NCBI GenBank assembly: GCA_014529385.2
Contig: CM043952.1
Span: 157,579,057-157,643,056, forward strand
DNA: 64,000 nt
Source: Adiantum capillus-veneris
Lineage: Eukaryota; Streptophyta; Polypodiopsida; Polypodiales; Pteridaceae
Direction of reading: 5' to 3'
Part shown: piece by piece, positions 1 to 11,630 of the stretch
Position numbering within the stretch: position 1 is the first letter of the stretch
How the letters are laid out: each line of letters starts with the position of its first letter
Position numbers and translations under genes: made by a program
The notes under the pieces: generated by a model
Seen by the model: the letters and a program-made list of their open reading frames with translations, nothing else
The model's database searches: none
What the model was told of the DNA's origin: nothing

Positions 1-125
1 ATTAGGAGCTTTTATATTGTAGTTTTATGTTAAGAAATAAATTCAAAGTTAGAATTATGATGGTTTACCTAAGTAAGTGCCTCATTTAACTTTGTATAGT
101 TAAATAAAATACCAAATGGAATTAT

Positions 126-789
126 AGGTGAAATAGATGATATCTTATGGTCTTAGGGCCACAGGATACTCTATAGTATTGTTTAGATTTTTTAATTGTT
201 TGTGAACATAGATCATAGAGGGTTTTTCTCACTACCATAGAGGATATCCTATGGATTTGGGGCCACATGGTCTCAATATTGAGCGTAGAGGATTTCTTAC
301 TGGCATAGAGGGTACCTTGTGGCCCTAGGTCCATAGGGTGCAAACACAGAGTATAGAGGATTTCTTACTAGCACAAAGGGCACCCTATGGTCTAAGGCCA
401 TATGGTGACAACATATAGAATAAAGGGTTTCTAACTAGCATACGAGGCACACCTTGTGCGCCTGGGGACATAGAGTGCCAACATAGAGCATAGAAGGGTT
501 TCTTATTGGCATAAACAACATCTTGTGGCCCTAAGACAACCTACAGCGTTAGGGACATAGGGTGGCACATAAATAAAGTCCCATATGGCTTTGAAGGACT
601 GGATCTCTTTATACGTTGGGACCAGCTAACAATCCTAACCCTATGGCCTTGAGGTCATAAAGAGACATATTAAAGTCATAGACATGTCTACAGAGAGCAC
701 CATATGGCCTTAAGGCCATAGGTGCAATAGATGGCATCTCATGGTCTTATAGCCATAGGATACTATATAGTATTGTTTTGACTTTTTAA
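126..789. repeat. Degenerate ~68-bp tandem repeat array flanked by 70-bp direct repeats
   Basis: A unit containing a variant of tagagg-tttctta-ct-gcata-agggcacc recurs with starts near 216, 286, 354, 421 and 491, a spacing of 67-70 bp. The array is bracketed by two related ~70-bp segments (126-196 and 720-789), each running from ataggtg-aatagatg to tatagtattgttt. Between 560 and 720 more diverged pieces with cctatggccttgaggccata remain. No long open frame follows the array. It looks like a decayed minisatellite; function unknown. Confidence 0.6.
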
Positions 790-1695
790 GTGTGAAATAT
801 TAGTTTGAATGTTGTTTAAATTATCGTGTATTTAAAACTTGATAGCATCCTACAAAACCATGACCAAGTATTTTGTTATACATGGATTAAGGTCACCAAA
901 TTATGGCAAGAGTGTTTAATAGTATTTTCCTTTACATATTATCTTTTTTAATTGATGTAATCAATCTATATGCTGCTTTAAAATCATATCAATTGGTTTT
1001 TTTGACACCTCATTTTTTGAGAAGCTACTTCTAGAAGCATTTGTTGAATTTTGAAAAGCACTGATGTCATACAAATCCTCTTTCCAAAAACTATAGTGGA
1101 GGTTTATTCTTAAATTTTATAGTAGAGAAATTAAAATAGACTCATACAATTATGATAATTTATCTAAATTAAAGGCAACTAGAGCTTAGAAATCATAAAA
1201 TAACACAATCATAGCATACACATTTAGAATTTGGGAAATGGGATTTTCCCAAATTATCTAAAATGGTGTTACTATGTCAATCATCACAAAACCCTGCAAA
1301 ACTTGCATCAAGTTGGGCGCCCTGGCCTTGAGAAAGTTCTCCTTCATGCTCGCACGCTAAAGCGCTCTCTACGTGTTGCCATCATCCCATCTCTCTCTCG
1401 ATCGTGTTTGCCTCACTGCCTGCTATCTTTATTTCACATCTTTAGTTTAAAAGGCGAGCCTTAGTTTAGCCCTTCAAACTGGCCGGCCGTCCTTTGGATT
1501 ATTAAGGCCACCCCTTTTAGGAGCCCATTCTCCCTCCTTTCAACATCTTTGTCCGGTCGCCATGGGCAAGCACTAAAACCTTGGCCGCCATCATCCACAA
1601 TCTTCGGAATTCACCCTCAAAATCCCTCAGTTGGCTACTCTTCATTTTTGGCCGCCATTACAATTTCAAAGGTGATGCATCAACCCAATATATAT

Positions 1696-1771
<76 letters not shown>

Positions 1772-2237
1772 TTCCATCCGAAGCTCTTCAACTTTGAATT
1801 ATCCAAGACTCCTCAAGCTACAAGCGCACCTTGTCACCCAACATTACTCCACCAAAGATAATACTAGATGACATTTGACTGACATAACGGAAGCTGATTC
1901 TACTAATTGAATTTTATAATGAAAATTATATTATTTTGCCGATTGTTATTAACATTTCTTTTGGGACACGGGAGATTGGTTGCCGGAAAAGAATTAATTG
2001 ATCCGTAGACCAACCGCTCAATTGTTCATCGTTCTCAACCAAAACTTGGTGCTCCATATTTCTTGAGTGGACGTCACCCACGGCTATCAAGCTAAGTACC
2101 CATTTATTTTTGTTTATTATTTTATTTTTTTGCATTATTTTGCGTACCATCATATACATATACACTTACATCCATTAAAAAAAAAAACACACGCCAACAT
2201 GGCACATGCACCCACGATTGCTGGATAACTTTCTAAT
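790..2237. other. Stretch without a recognised gene
   Basis: AT-rich sequence up to about 1240, then a moderately GC-richer part (1300-1680), then a TA microsatellite and AT-rich sequence. The region could contain a decayed 5' LTR and leader of the gypsy element that follows, but no copy of its 3' LTR (from 11631) was found here, and no initiator-Met-type primer site is visible. Short open frames at 1549-1871 are produced by the microsatellite. Confidence 0.4.
1688..1769. repeat. (TA)n microsatellite
   Basis: An almost pure AT/TA dinucleotide run of about 80 bp, with two early TACA interruptions. Confidence 0.95.
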
Positions 2238-3136
2238 TTGCAGCAATATCTCACGTATGAACACATGCGAAGGCAAGAACTTGAAGATAAATTAATGCAT
2301 TCTACATGCATCGAATCTGCATCTGCTCCAGAGCAAAAAAAGAATAGCGAAAAAGCCTTCACTTTCAAGGATTTTGATGGCACTAAGGATACTGGCATGG
2401 TTCTAGCATGGGTTAGTCAGTTAGATGACTATTTTCATGATGAAGATTTTGCCAAATGTGAAATGGTAAAGTGTAAATCAAATCACCTCACCAGTAGCGT
2501 TGCATTGTAGTGGAACGCCACCAAATAGCATGGTAGAAGACCACGTACCTGGCAAGCATTCAAAAAGTTGTTTTTACCTCAATTTTTATCCACACTTTAT
2601 AAAGCTAAAGCACGACGCCAATGGGATTTAATTTGACAGGTTAAAATGAAGTTGTACAAGGCTACATTGATCATTTTGGAAAGTATTTAATTCAATTGCA
2701 AGCTATTGAACATGCCAATCGTAGGAAATTGAAGCGTAAGTATATATCTGGCTTAGCACTATAAATTGGTGTTGAGGTAGGTATGTTTGAACCAGATTCA
2801 CTGTCAAAGGCTATTAACTTGACTCTTAATATGGAGAAGAAGAAAGGTGGACAACCTTCTCACGATGAAAAAATTGCTAATACTAACTGTAACAAGAGAG
2901 CTCCTTTCTCTCCTAACCTTGACAAGAACAGACATCAAAGCCATACCTTTTTCAAGAGATGCAGATTTGACAATTCTACTACAAATTCTCAATCATATGG
3001 CAATAACAACAAAAACACACAGCAGATAAGTGCCCAACTGGTCTTGCTAAGAGCAATGGCCAATCCAATGGAGTCACCCGAAATCCAAACCAAAGACGTT
3101 TCAACAACAACCGTCCCAGTGTGGTGCTACAATTAA
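2238..3136 (+). pseudogene. Gypsy gag (capsid and nucleocapsid) remnant
   Basis: The stretch around 2340-2500 encodes FTFKDFDGT, then VLAWVSQLDDYF, and after a stop WNATK and TWQAFKKLF, the pattern of the plant Retrotrans_gag domain (F.G...D...WL...E.YF ... W...F...F). A TAG at about 2507 sits where gag proteins have a conserved aromatic residue, and further stops follow before 2780. From 2783 a 117-codon open frame with Asn/Ser/Lys-rich sequence corresponds to the gag tail, but no intact CCHC knuckle is readable, probably because of a frameshift near 3020-3120. The protein would package element RNA; this copy cannot make it. Confidence 0.75.
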
Positions 3137-3622
3137 CCTCATCAAAGATGCTAATCCCAACAACGAAGTTGAAGCCAATTACGGTGAGGGATATGATCCC
3201 GAGTATGATCAGAATGACAACCCATCTTCAGGTACTCCTATATCTCCTCATACTTTGTTTAAAGTGCAAGGCACAATCAAGGGTGAAAGTGTCACCATTC
3301 GTTTAGAAGATTGCAGTAGCCATGATTTTATTTATGCATGATTGGCACAACTCTCTCTCTCTCTCTCTTTGAAATTTCTTCACCTCACAAAGTCAAAACT
3401 GTCTTTAATAATCAGTGTTCTAATTGTAAAACTCAAGTCACTGTTGAAGTTTGCATTCGTGAATTTACACAAGCACATACATTTTTGGCAACACCATTGC
3501 ATGGTCTTGACATGATTTTGGGAATGCCATTCCGTCAAGAATTTAATCCATTAATTAATTATAAACATGTATCATATCTCTCACTTATAATAATCAGAAT
3601 TTCTCCATCCAAGCAACACTAG
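3121..3622 (+). pseudogene. Gypsy aspartic protease remnant
   Basis: The text around 3250-3340 reads LFKVQGTI...VTIRLEDCSSHDFIYA then a stop. This aligns with the family core (xxIDSGSSHDFI), but the D-S-G motif is degraded. A second frame (3338-3622) ends with LHGLDMILGMPFRQEFNPL, the typical distal protease motif (LDxILGMxWL...NP.I). The two halves are in different frames around a CT microsatellite at 3351-3368, which may have caused the shift. Not functional. Confidence 0.7.
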
Positions 3623-3779
3623 CACATAAAAAAATTCCACTTCTCTCTTGCACTCAAGCCAAAAGAGCAATTCAAAAACAAGGGAAAACATATCTTGTGC
3701 TGGTAAATAAAATCTTCGCTGAAACTGAAACTTCACATAACTCCTCACATGATGATGTTTTCTCACAACTACCACATGG

Positions 3780-3924
3780 AATTCCACCTTCATGTCCAAA
3801 AGACCACAAAATAGATATTATATCGGGTAGTGAACCTCCTTGTAGAGCACCTTACTGTGTAAATCCGACTGCAAATAGGGAGATACAAACTTGACTTTCT
3901 TGATCGAGGACTTATAAGACCTAG
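3780..3924 (+). pseudogene. Gypsy reverse transcriptase, N-terminal piece upstream of the copia insertion
   Basis: Encodes HKIDIISGSEPPCRAPYCVNP, the conserved start of the Ty3/gypsy RT region (H.I.l..g..P...PYR..P), then two stops (NREIQT*LS*SRTYKT). The copia element enters at 3924/3925, exactly between the codons for the DRGLIRPS-type segment and SPYGAP. The downstream half resumes at 9456. Confidence 0.75.
3920..3924. repeat. Target site duplication CCTAG (left copy)
   Basis: CCTAG precedes the LTR start TGTTAGG at 3925 and recurs directly after the other LTR at 9456-9460. Five bases is the normal Ty1/copia duplication length. It is the evidence for the limits of the insertion. Confidence 0.9.
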
Positions 3925-4681
3925 TGTTAGGAAATAAGACGTAGCTAAATAGATAATTGAGTAGATTACTTAATGGAGAGAGACAGATTTATATACACAA
4001 GATTATAGAGTAGAGAGAGAGAGAGAGAGAGAGTACACACGATATACGTGGTTCACCCAATGTGGGCTACGTCCACGGGAAAGCAACCACTCAATGGCTT
4101 TAGTACTTCAAAACAAGAAGTAGTTTACAAAGGGATTATACCCTTAACAGAGCTCCCGCCTTGCTTCACTCTCACCACCTCACACTCACCTTGTTGCATC
4201 AACTTCACACTATGAAATGTGTGTAGAAATGGCCTCCTTTTATAGGCCAAAAGGGCTGCCCTCTCTTATGAGAGACAGCCATGTGTAGCCGCCCTTGTGC
4301 GAATAAGTCCAAATCGGACCCTCCAATCTGCCCATGTGTGGCCGCCCTTGAGAAGACAAGTCCGCTTTTGAATTCGGCCACCGGCCATTGACTTCCGACC
4401 ACCGGTCACCGGCCAACCGACCGGTTGTTTTCCGACCACTTTCCGGCCGCCGTCCGGCCATAATATTCCGACGAAAAAGAATATTCCGGGGAAAAAAAAG
4501 TCTCGGGGGCCTCCGCCCCCGAGGCCTTTAAAGTTGCCCCTGATTCTTGTCCGTGAAAATTTTGGTTTCCGGTGAGTGATTTTCCTTCACGCACGATGGC
4601 TTCTCCTCATAATGGGGGCCTTACAAATGTGCGCTTTTACCACAGAAAATTACAAGGGTAAATCAGGCTCCATACTTAACA
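3925..4681 (-). repeat. Copia 3' LTR
   Basis: Begins TGTTAGG and ends CTTAACA as read on +; on the element's strand it runs TGTTAAG...CCTAACA. It contains a GA microsatellite at 4013-4034 and a GC-rich GGCCGG-rich part near 4370-4460. Open frames on the minus strand inside it (4205-4594) recur in the other LTR and are not genes. Confidence 0.93.
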
Positions 4682-4694
4682 ATCTCCCACTTGG
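4682..4694 (-). promoter_or_regulatory. Copia polypurine tract
   Basis: On the minus strand CCAAGTGGGAGAT lies immediately before the 3' LTR start TGTTAAG. A purine-rich run at this place primes plus-strand DNA synthesis in LTR elements; AAGTGGGAGAT is close to the form common in plant copia elements. Confidence 0.85.
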
Positions 4695-4741
4695 AGACTG
4701 ATCTCCAAACCAAACCTGTGACTGCTTTCCATTTTGGCTTC

Positions 4742-7700
4742 TTATCCTTGAATGCCGATTGAAGATGAGCAAAAGCTCAACTTCTCCTTCTTGACCACCT
4801 TTGTAAACATGTCTGCAGGATTTTCACTTGTATGCACCTTTCCTAGCTTTAGTTGTCCCTCTTCCAACAGAGTGCGTATGAAGTGATATCTCACCTCAAT
4901 GTGCTTTGTCCTTGAATGAAAGGCTGAGTTCTTCGCAAGATGGATAGCACTTTGGCTATCACTGTACAAGACACAATTGTCTTATTTGAATCCAAGCTCT
5001 TCTAAGAATCTGTGAAGCCACAGAATTTCTTTGCTTGCCTCCGTCATTGCTACATACTCTGCTTCCGTGGTAGAAAGTGAAACCACTTTCTGCAGCTTTG
5101 AAGCCCAGCTTATTGTTGTGCCTCCAACCGTGAACACATAGCCAGTAGTGCTCCTTCGAGTATCTTTGTCACCTGCCATATCTGCATCAGCATACCCTTC
5201 TAGAAAAATATCAGTTCCTCCAAAATACAAAGCATTTGTTGTTGTCCCTTTTAGATACCTAAGTATCCACTTCACAGCTTGCCAATGCTCTTTACCTGGG
5301 TTGTCCATGAACCTACTCACAACTCCCACTGCATGTGCAATGTCTGGCCTTTTTCAGACCATAGCATACATTAGAGAACCTACTGCTGCAGCATATGGAA
5401 CTTTAGACATATAGGCTATCTCCTATTGTGTCTTTGGACACATATCCTTCGTTAGTTTAAAATGACCAGCCAAAGGTGTAGAAACTGGTTTTGCATTTTG
5501 CATTGCAAACCTTTCTAGTACCTTCTTGATGTAATCTTCTTGAGATAGCTTTATTGTCTTCTTCGTCCTGTCCCTTGATATTTTCATACCAAGTATCCTC
5601 TTTGCAGCACCTAAATCTTTCATTGAAAAAGATTTGGACAGCTCCTCTTTTAGGTCTTTGATGTCCTGCATGTTAGCACTTGCAATCAACATGTCATCAA
5701 CATACAACATTAGGATGATGAATTTCCCATCTCCCAAATTCTCCGTGTAGACGCAGTGATCCGAGTTGCATCTTGTGAATCCATGTTCCAACATCCATCG
5801 ATCAAACTTCAAGTACCATTGTCTTGATGTTTGCTTTAAACCATACAAGCTCTTCTTTAATCTGCAAACCATTTTCTCCTTACCTTTTACTTCATACCCC
5901 TTTGGTTAAAGCATGTAGATTTCCTCCTCTAAGTCACCGTGAGGGAATGCCGTATTTACATCCATTTGCTCGAGATTTAGATCATGAGCAGTCACAAGGC
6001 TTAAGACAAGCCTAATTAAGTTCATTTTTACAACAGGAGAAAATATTTCATTGAAGTCAATACCTTTCTTTTGAGAAAAACCTTTTACCACAAGCCTAGA
6101 CTTGTAGCTTTTCTTCCCACCTTCTTCTTCCTTTAGCTTGTACACCCATTTGTTTTGAAGTGCCCGCTTACCTTTAGGCAACTCAACCAACTTCCATGTT
6201 TGGTTGCGATGTAGTGAGTCCATCTCCACTTGCATGCTCTTCGTACATTCTTCTTTGGATTCATGTTGCATAGCTTCTTCATATGATTCCGGCTCTCCAG
6301 AATCTGAGATCAAGAGATGGTTCAAGGAAGGAAAAAACCTTTCTGGAGGTCTACTTGCTCTTGTAGATCTTCGGGGAATAGGTTGAGGCTCCTCATTTGG
6401 TTGACGTTGTTGCACATTGTCACCGTTTGCAGTCCTTGAGTCTTCACCGTCCTCAAGCTCCATGTACTCATCACTTGTTTCTTTTATTTGTTTTCTTTCC
6501 AAGTAATTTTTGTACATATTTTGTTCGTTAAAAATTACATCCCTACTCCTTAAGATTTTACCATCTTCAGGATTCCATAGGCGATACCCAAAGTCTCCTT
6601 CTCCATAGCCAATGAAGAAACACTTTTTGGACTTTGCATCTAACTTTGATCTTAGGCTTCTATCTATGTGCATGAAAGCCTCACACCCAAACACTTTGAG
6701 AAATGCATAATTCACCGGTTTACCTGTCCATGCCTCTTTTGGAACTCCCCTATCCAATGCCGTTGAGGGTGACCGATTGATTAAGTACACAGACGTACTT
6801 ACAGCTTCCGCCCAAAGCTCAAGCGGTAGGCCTGCATGTAGCCTCATGCTGCGTGCTCGTTCCATGATTGTCCTGTTCATCCTTTCCGAAATCCCATTTT
6901 GTTGAGGTACCCTTGGGGTTGTCCTTTGCCTCCGAATGCCATTGCTAGCACAAAAGCTTTCAAAAGCTTGGCTGCAATATTCGCCTCCATTGTCAGATCT
7001 GAGGCATTTAACCTTGGTACCTGTTTCATTCTCCACAAAAGCTTTCCACCTTTGAAATATGGAAAATACATCGGATTTATTCTTCATGACATAAACCCAT
7101 GTTTTTCTAGTCGCATCGTCTATGAATGTTACATAGTACAATGAGCCACCAAGTGATGGTGTACTTGTAGGACCCCAAACATCAGAATGAACCAACTCAA
7201 GTTTTTTATTTTTTCTTTCATTTCTTGATTTTTGAAATTTTACCCTCTTTTGTTTACCATAAACACAATCTTCACAGAACTCTAAGTCCACTTCTTTCAA
7301 ACCTGGTAGAAGCTTCTTTGTTTGAAGGATTTGCATTCCTTTGGCACTCATATGCCCAAGTCGGTAATGCCACACCGCACTATCAACTTCTGTAGTTGCT
7401 GCACAAGCTGAAGTTTGCGTGCTAACAGTACACAAGTAAAGTGTACCGACTTTTTCACCCTTGGCAACCACCAAAGATCCCTTTGAGATCTTCCACCGTT
7501 TGTTTCCGAATGCAATGTTGTGACCTTCATCGTCCAATTGTCTTGTAGAGATCAAATTTTTGCGAAGAGAAGGAACATGCCTAACATCTTTAAGCTTCCA
7601 TTCATTTCCGTTAGCAGTTTTGACAGAAACTGTACCTTTGCCGACAATCTCACAAGCTTCATCATCTCCCAAGTATACATACCCAAAATTACCTTTGGTG

Positions 7701-8632
7701 TAGTCTTGGAAATGTTGCTTGTGTGGTGTCGCATGGAATGAAGCCCCGGAATCTACTATCCAGGAATTAGACACATTGTCTAATGAGAGAATTAGAGCAT
7801 CTTGCTCTACTTTACCTGCCACATTGGCCTCCGATGTTGGCTTGTTGTCTTGAGACTCTGTCTCCTTCTTCTTCTTGGACCAGCAATCCTTCTTGACGTG
7901 GCCCTTCTTGCCGCAGTTCCAACATTCAAGAACTGACTTTGTGCGTGACTTGCTCCGCCTTGAGCGATCACGACCCTTTTGGTTTTTGAAACTCTCCTTA
8001 AGCCTTCCTCTTGTTTCCACTGATAGTGCAGCACTTGATGATTCTCCTGTGCTTCTCCTTCGCATTTCCTCGCTTAGGAGAACACCCACAACATCATCAA
8101 ACTTAAGAGTATTTGTGCCAGAGATAGAATTACTTACAACCATCACAAGGCTGTCCCAACTATCCGGTAGAGATGATAGTATAAGGAGAGCTCGCACTTC
8201 GTCATCGAAATTGATTTTCACTGATCGAAGTTGACTTGTGTTTGTGTTAAAGTCATTTAGGTGTTCTGCAACTGAACCATTCTCTGTCATCTTTAGATTG
8301 AACAAGCGCTTCATAAGAAATACCTTATTGGATGCCGATGGTTTCTCGTAGAAGTCGTCAAGTGACTTCATCAAGTCCTCCGTGGTCTTCATCTCCGAAA
8401 CATGGAAGGCCACCGTTGACGCCAAGCTTAACCGGATTGTTCCCAGTGCCTTTCGATCAAGGACAATCCATGCTTCATCTGCCATTGTTGTGGGCTTCTT
8501 CGCAAGACCTCCTAGTGGCAAATAGAGGTCTTTCTGGTAGAGATAGTCTTCAATCTGCATCTTCCAATGTTGGTAGTTTTTGCCGTTGAACTTCTCAATC
8601 TTGAGCTTCCCTTCCTCCGCCATAACTCCCAC
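4742..8632 (-). pseudogene. Copia gag-pol polyprotein, one frame with four internal stops
   Basis: The first open part (8632-5906, 908 codons) holds gag (residues 1-230, with FNGKNYQHWKMQIEDYL), a CCHC zinc knuckle at about 237-250 (CWNCGKKGHVKKDC), protease core WIVDSGASFH at about 291-300, the pre-integrase motif VWHYRLGHMS, integrase with SDVWGP, FIDDATRKTWVY, LRSDNGGEY and QQNGISERMNRT, and the start of RT (NKWVYKLK...SPVVKM). After a TAA at 5906-5908 the same frame continues with RT (LMLYVDDMLIA) to TAG 5423-5425, TGA 5354-5356 and TAA 4982-4984, then the RNase H end (YSDSQSAIHLAKN) and a final TAA at 4742-4744. No frameshift is needed. At least two of the stops differ from an expected Gln codon by one C-to-T change. 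Confidence 0.93.
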
Positions 8633-8682
8633 TCAATTCAAGGAATCCTTTCCTTGAGATAATTTAGCTACGAGCAAACCTT

Positions 8683-8694
8683 GCTCTGATACCA
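8683..8694 (-). promoter_or_regulatory. Copia primer binding site (initiator Met tRNA type)
   Basis: On the minus strand TGGTATCAGAGC lies two bases after the 5' LTR end (CCTAACA). This is the standard plant primer site complementary to the 3' end of initiator methionine tRNA, and it fixes the orientation of the element. Confidence 0.95.
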
Positions 8695-8696
8695 GT

Positions 8697-9455
8697 TGTT
8701 AGGAAATAAGACGTAGATAAATAGATAATGAGTACATTACTTAATGGAGAGAGACAGATTTATTTACACGAGATTATAGAGTAGAGAGAGAGAGAGAGAG
8801 TACACACGATATACGTGGTTCACCCAATGTGGGCTACGTCCACGGGAAAGCAACCACTCAATGGCTTTAGTACTTCAAAACAAGAAGTAGTTTACAAAGG
8901 GATTATACCCTTAACGGAGCTCCCGCCTTGCTTCACTCTCACCACCTCACACTCACCTTGTTGCATCAACTTCACACTATGAAATGTGTGTAGAAATGGC
9001 CTCCTTTTATAGGCCAAAAGGGCTGCCCTCTCTTATGAGAGACAGCCATGTGTAGCCGCCCTTGTGCGAATAAGTCCAAATCGGACCCTCCAATCCGCCC
9101 ATGTGTGGCCGCCCTTGAGAAGACAAGTCCGCTTTTGAATTCGGCCACCGGCCACCGGCCATTGACTTCCGACCACCGGCCACCGGCCAACCGACCGGTT
9201 GTTTTCCGACCACTTTCCGGCCGCCGTCCGGCCATAATATTCCGACGAAAAAGAATATTCCGGGGAAAAAAAAGTCTCGGGGCCCTCCGCCCCCGAGGCC
9301 TTTAAAGTTGCCCCTGATTCTTGTCCGTGAAAAGTTTGGTTTCCGGTGAGTGATTTTCCTTCACGCACAATGGCTTCTCCTCATAATGGGGGCCTTACAA
9401 ATGTGCGCTTTTACCACAGAAAATTACAAGGGTAAATCAGGCTCCATACTTAACA
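8697..9455 (-). repeat. Copia 5' LTR
   Basis: Direct repeat of 3925-4681. Visible differences include one extra GGCCACC-type unit near 9149, a shorter GA run at 8787-8802, and single changes such as gtagataaa versus gtagctaaa. On the element's own strand this LTR is upstream of the polyprotein and would carry its promoter. Confidence 0.93.
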
Positions 9456-10450
9456 CCTAGTAGTTCACCATATGGAGCTCCATTACTTCTTATTAAGAAG
9501 AAAAATGAAACCTTTTGTATGTGTATCGACTACGGGGCTTTAAACAAGATCGCCATCAAGAATAGATTCCATATTCCTTGAGTGGATGATCTGTTAGACA
9601 AACTGAAAGGGGCAAACATTTTCAACAAAATTGACCTCAAATCAGGATATCATCAAGTCAAAATGTTTGACCAAGCTTTCTACAAAACTCGTTTCAAAAC
9701 ACAAATGTACCAGCCACATTCACATGCATGATGAACATAATTTTCATTGACCGTCAAGATTTTGTGATTGTATTCTTTGACGATATTCTTGTATTCATTA
9801 AATCTAAACAAGAGCATAAAGAACACTTAACCCATGTATTTGCTCTGCTTGCACACAACCATTTGCATCTGAATCCTGAAAAGAGCTCATTTTTCCAATT
9901 TGAGATTGAATATTTGGGACACATTGTATCGAGAAAGGGAATACATGTAGACCCCAAGAAAACTGAAGCCATTCACTCATTGCCTAGACCCAAAAAATTT
10001 CATGAACTTTGTTCTTTTATTGGTATATGCAGTTATTACATGAAGTTTGTACGTAACTTTGCTTACAAATCTCATTACTTCACTCTCTTGCTAAAGAAAA
10101 ATTCTCCTTATACATGGTCTGACTTGCAAGAAAGCTCCTTTAATGCATTTAATAATGCTTTGCCTAATTGCACATGTGTTACAGTTGCCTGATTTTGAGC
10201 GACCATTCTTTGTGGTAGTCACCAATGCTAGTGGAAAAAGTACTGGTGTAGTTCTTGTGCAAGATAACTATCCACTTGCTTTTGAAAGTTGTAAATTCAA
10301 ATCTGCTGAATCAAAGTTCAATACCTATGATAAAGAATTAAACTCTATGGTACATGCTTTAAAAATCTAAAAACATTATTTAATGGGTATTGATTTAATC
10401 ATCAAAACTGATCAACAAGATATCAAGTACTTACTCTTTCAACCCTAAAT
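9456..10450 (+). pseudogene. Gypsy reverse transcriptase and RNase H remnant downstream of the copia insertion
   Basis: The frame resumes with SPYGAPLLLIKKKNE, CIDYGALNKI and KIDLKSGYHQVK, then has stops near 9730. The next part (9728-10192) encodes the catalytic segment VFFDDILVFIKS, LNPEKSSFF and EYLGHIVSRKGI, and FIGICSYYMKFV of the connection domain. From about 10175 an overlapping frame encodes RNase H (PDFERPFFVVVTNASG...FNTYDKELNSMVHAL). The F-D-D metal site is preserved but stops and frame changes make the unit non-functional. The first CCTAG of this segment (9456-9460) is the right-hand target duplication. Confidence 0.82.
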
Positions 10451-10599
10451 AGATAATAGACATATTAAGTGGACTGCCTTCATTCAAAGTTTTCAACCCA
10501 ATATTTAATATCAATCTGTTAAGAAAAATGTTGTAACTGATGTTTTGAGTCGAAGCCCCTATCTTAATAATCTATCAACCATTACGAGTACTTCATTTG

Positions 10600-11065
10600 A
10601 TTCTCTGCCTGACACTTATGCACAAGATGATGATTTCAAAACCACATGGTTGCTTATGTTTGACAATTCTGTGCATACATTTTTGGAACTGATCGTTTTT
10701 TTTAAATAAGCATACTTCAATCCTTGTAAGAAAACACTCACAACACATCAAGCTACACTTCTATTTCTAAAAGCTATCTTTCCACATCATGGTTTGTTTA
10801 AAGTCATAATATCTAATCGAGATTCCAAATTTTGCAATGCTTTTTAGACTACTGTTTTTGAAAATCTTAAAACTACACTTGATTTTACTTCTGCATTTCA
10901 TCATGAGTCTAATGGTCAAATCGAAGTCACTAATTATACTATCATTGACTTGCTAAAAGCTTATGTTTCTTCTCAATCCAAAAATGAGATGATTACCTAC
11001 ATATTCTATAGTTTGCATATAACAATACCACTCACACTGCCACAGCTAAATCTCCCTTTGAAATT
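10600..11065 (+). pseudogene. Gypsy integrase core remnant
   Basis: Broken reading of the integrase region: GLFKVIISNRDSKFCNAF, a stop, then LDFTSAFHHESNGQIEVTN and YNNTTHTATAKSPFEIVYG in a shifted frame. These match the D and E catalytic segments (S.RD.kF...; HPQ.DGQ.E..N) and the P.E..yG motif before the C-terminal domain. Several stops and frame changes intervene. Confidence 0.7.
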
Positions 11066-11593
11066 GTGTATGGTCACTCTCTTCTTACTTCTGCTTCATG
11101 TCTTTTTTATGTTGTACTTGTGGGGCTGATGATTACTGCTAATATTTATGATGTTTATGCAAGTGTGCATTCTACCATTCAGCATTCACAAAAACTTTAC
11201 ACTAAGCATGCTAACAAGAACCGTAAGGCACATCAGTTTAAGAAAGAAGATTATGTTATGCTTCGCATTGAAAATCAAAAGATCAAAACTGTTGATACTT
11301 GCCACATTCACAATGCATTCCACATTAGTCTTTTAAGACCCTTTAAAGGAACCCTACCTACACACCACATTTATGGGGATCCACCTTCGCCTGTGGACCA
11401 AGAAGAACAACTCATCCCTACACAAATAGTTGATCATGAGACCACCACCACAGGCACTACCATGGTTTATAACCGCTATCTTTTGACTTTCAAAGGACGT
11501 CCTAGAGAGGATGCCAAATGGATGCCTAAAAAAAAAATTCGCAACTTCCCAGACCTTTTTCACACTTTTCATCACTCACCGTCCAATTGATTC
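11066..11593 (+). pseudogene. Gypsy integrase C-terminus with chromodomain-like tail
   Basis: A 174-codon open frame. Its first third (HSTIQHSQKLYTKHANKNRK...FKKEDYVMLRI) is the usual post-catalytic integrase segment. The middle holds FHISLLRPFKG. The last ~50 residues (QIVDHETTTTG...YLLTFKGRPREDAKWMPKK) follow the chromodomain pattern (I.d.R...g...YLVKWKG.p.e.atW). Chromodomains on integrase direct chromovirus insertion to chromatin. The intact length is notable beside the decay upstream. Confidence 0.78.
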
Positions 11594-11630
11594 TCTATTG
11601 AGCAACTGAGGTTATTCCTGGTGGAAGAGA

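Larger units (their letters stand above)
3925..9455 (-). mobile_element. Full-length Ty1/copia LTR retrotransposon
   Basis: A 5.53-kb element bounded by two direct LTRs (757 and 759 bp) starting TGTTAGG and ending CTTAACA, with CCTAG duplications outside. Internal signals and coding region read on the minus strand: PBS at 8683-8694, gag-pol polyprotein 8632-4742, polypurine tract 4682-4694. The LTRs differ at only about a dozen visible sites plus small indels in a GA run and in a GGCCACC repeat, so the insertion is young relative to the gypsy host. Four in-frame stops disable the polyprotein as encoded. Confidence 0.95.

Noticed and set aside
1549-1871. Two overlapping + strand open frames
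   Set aside because: Most of their length is the TA microsatellite (Ile-Tyr repeats); no start context or homology.
4205-4594. Minus-strand open frames repeated at 8972-9368
   Set aside because: They lie inside the copia LTRs and occur in both; they are by-products of GC-rich LTR sequence.
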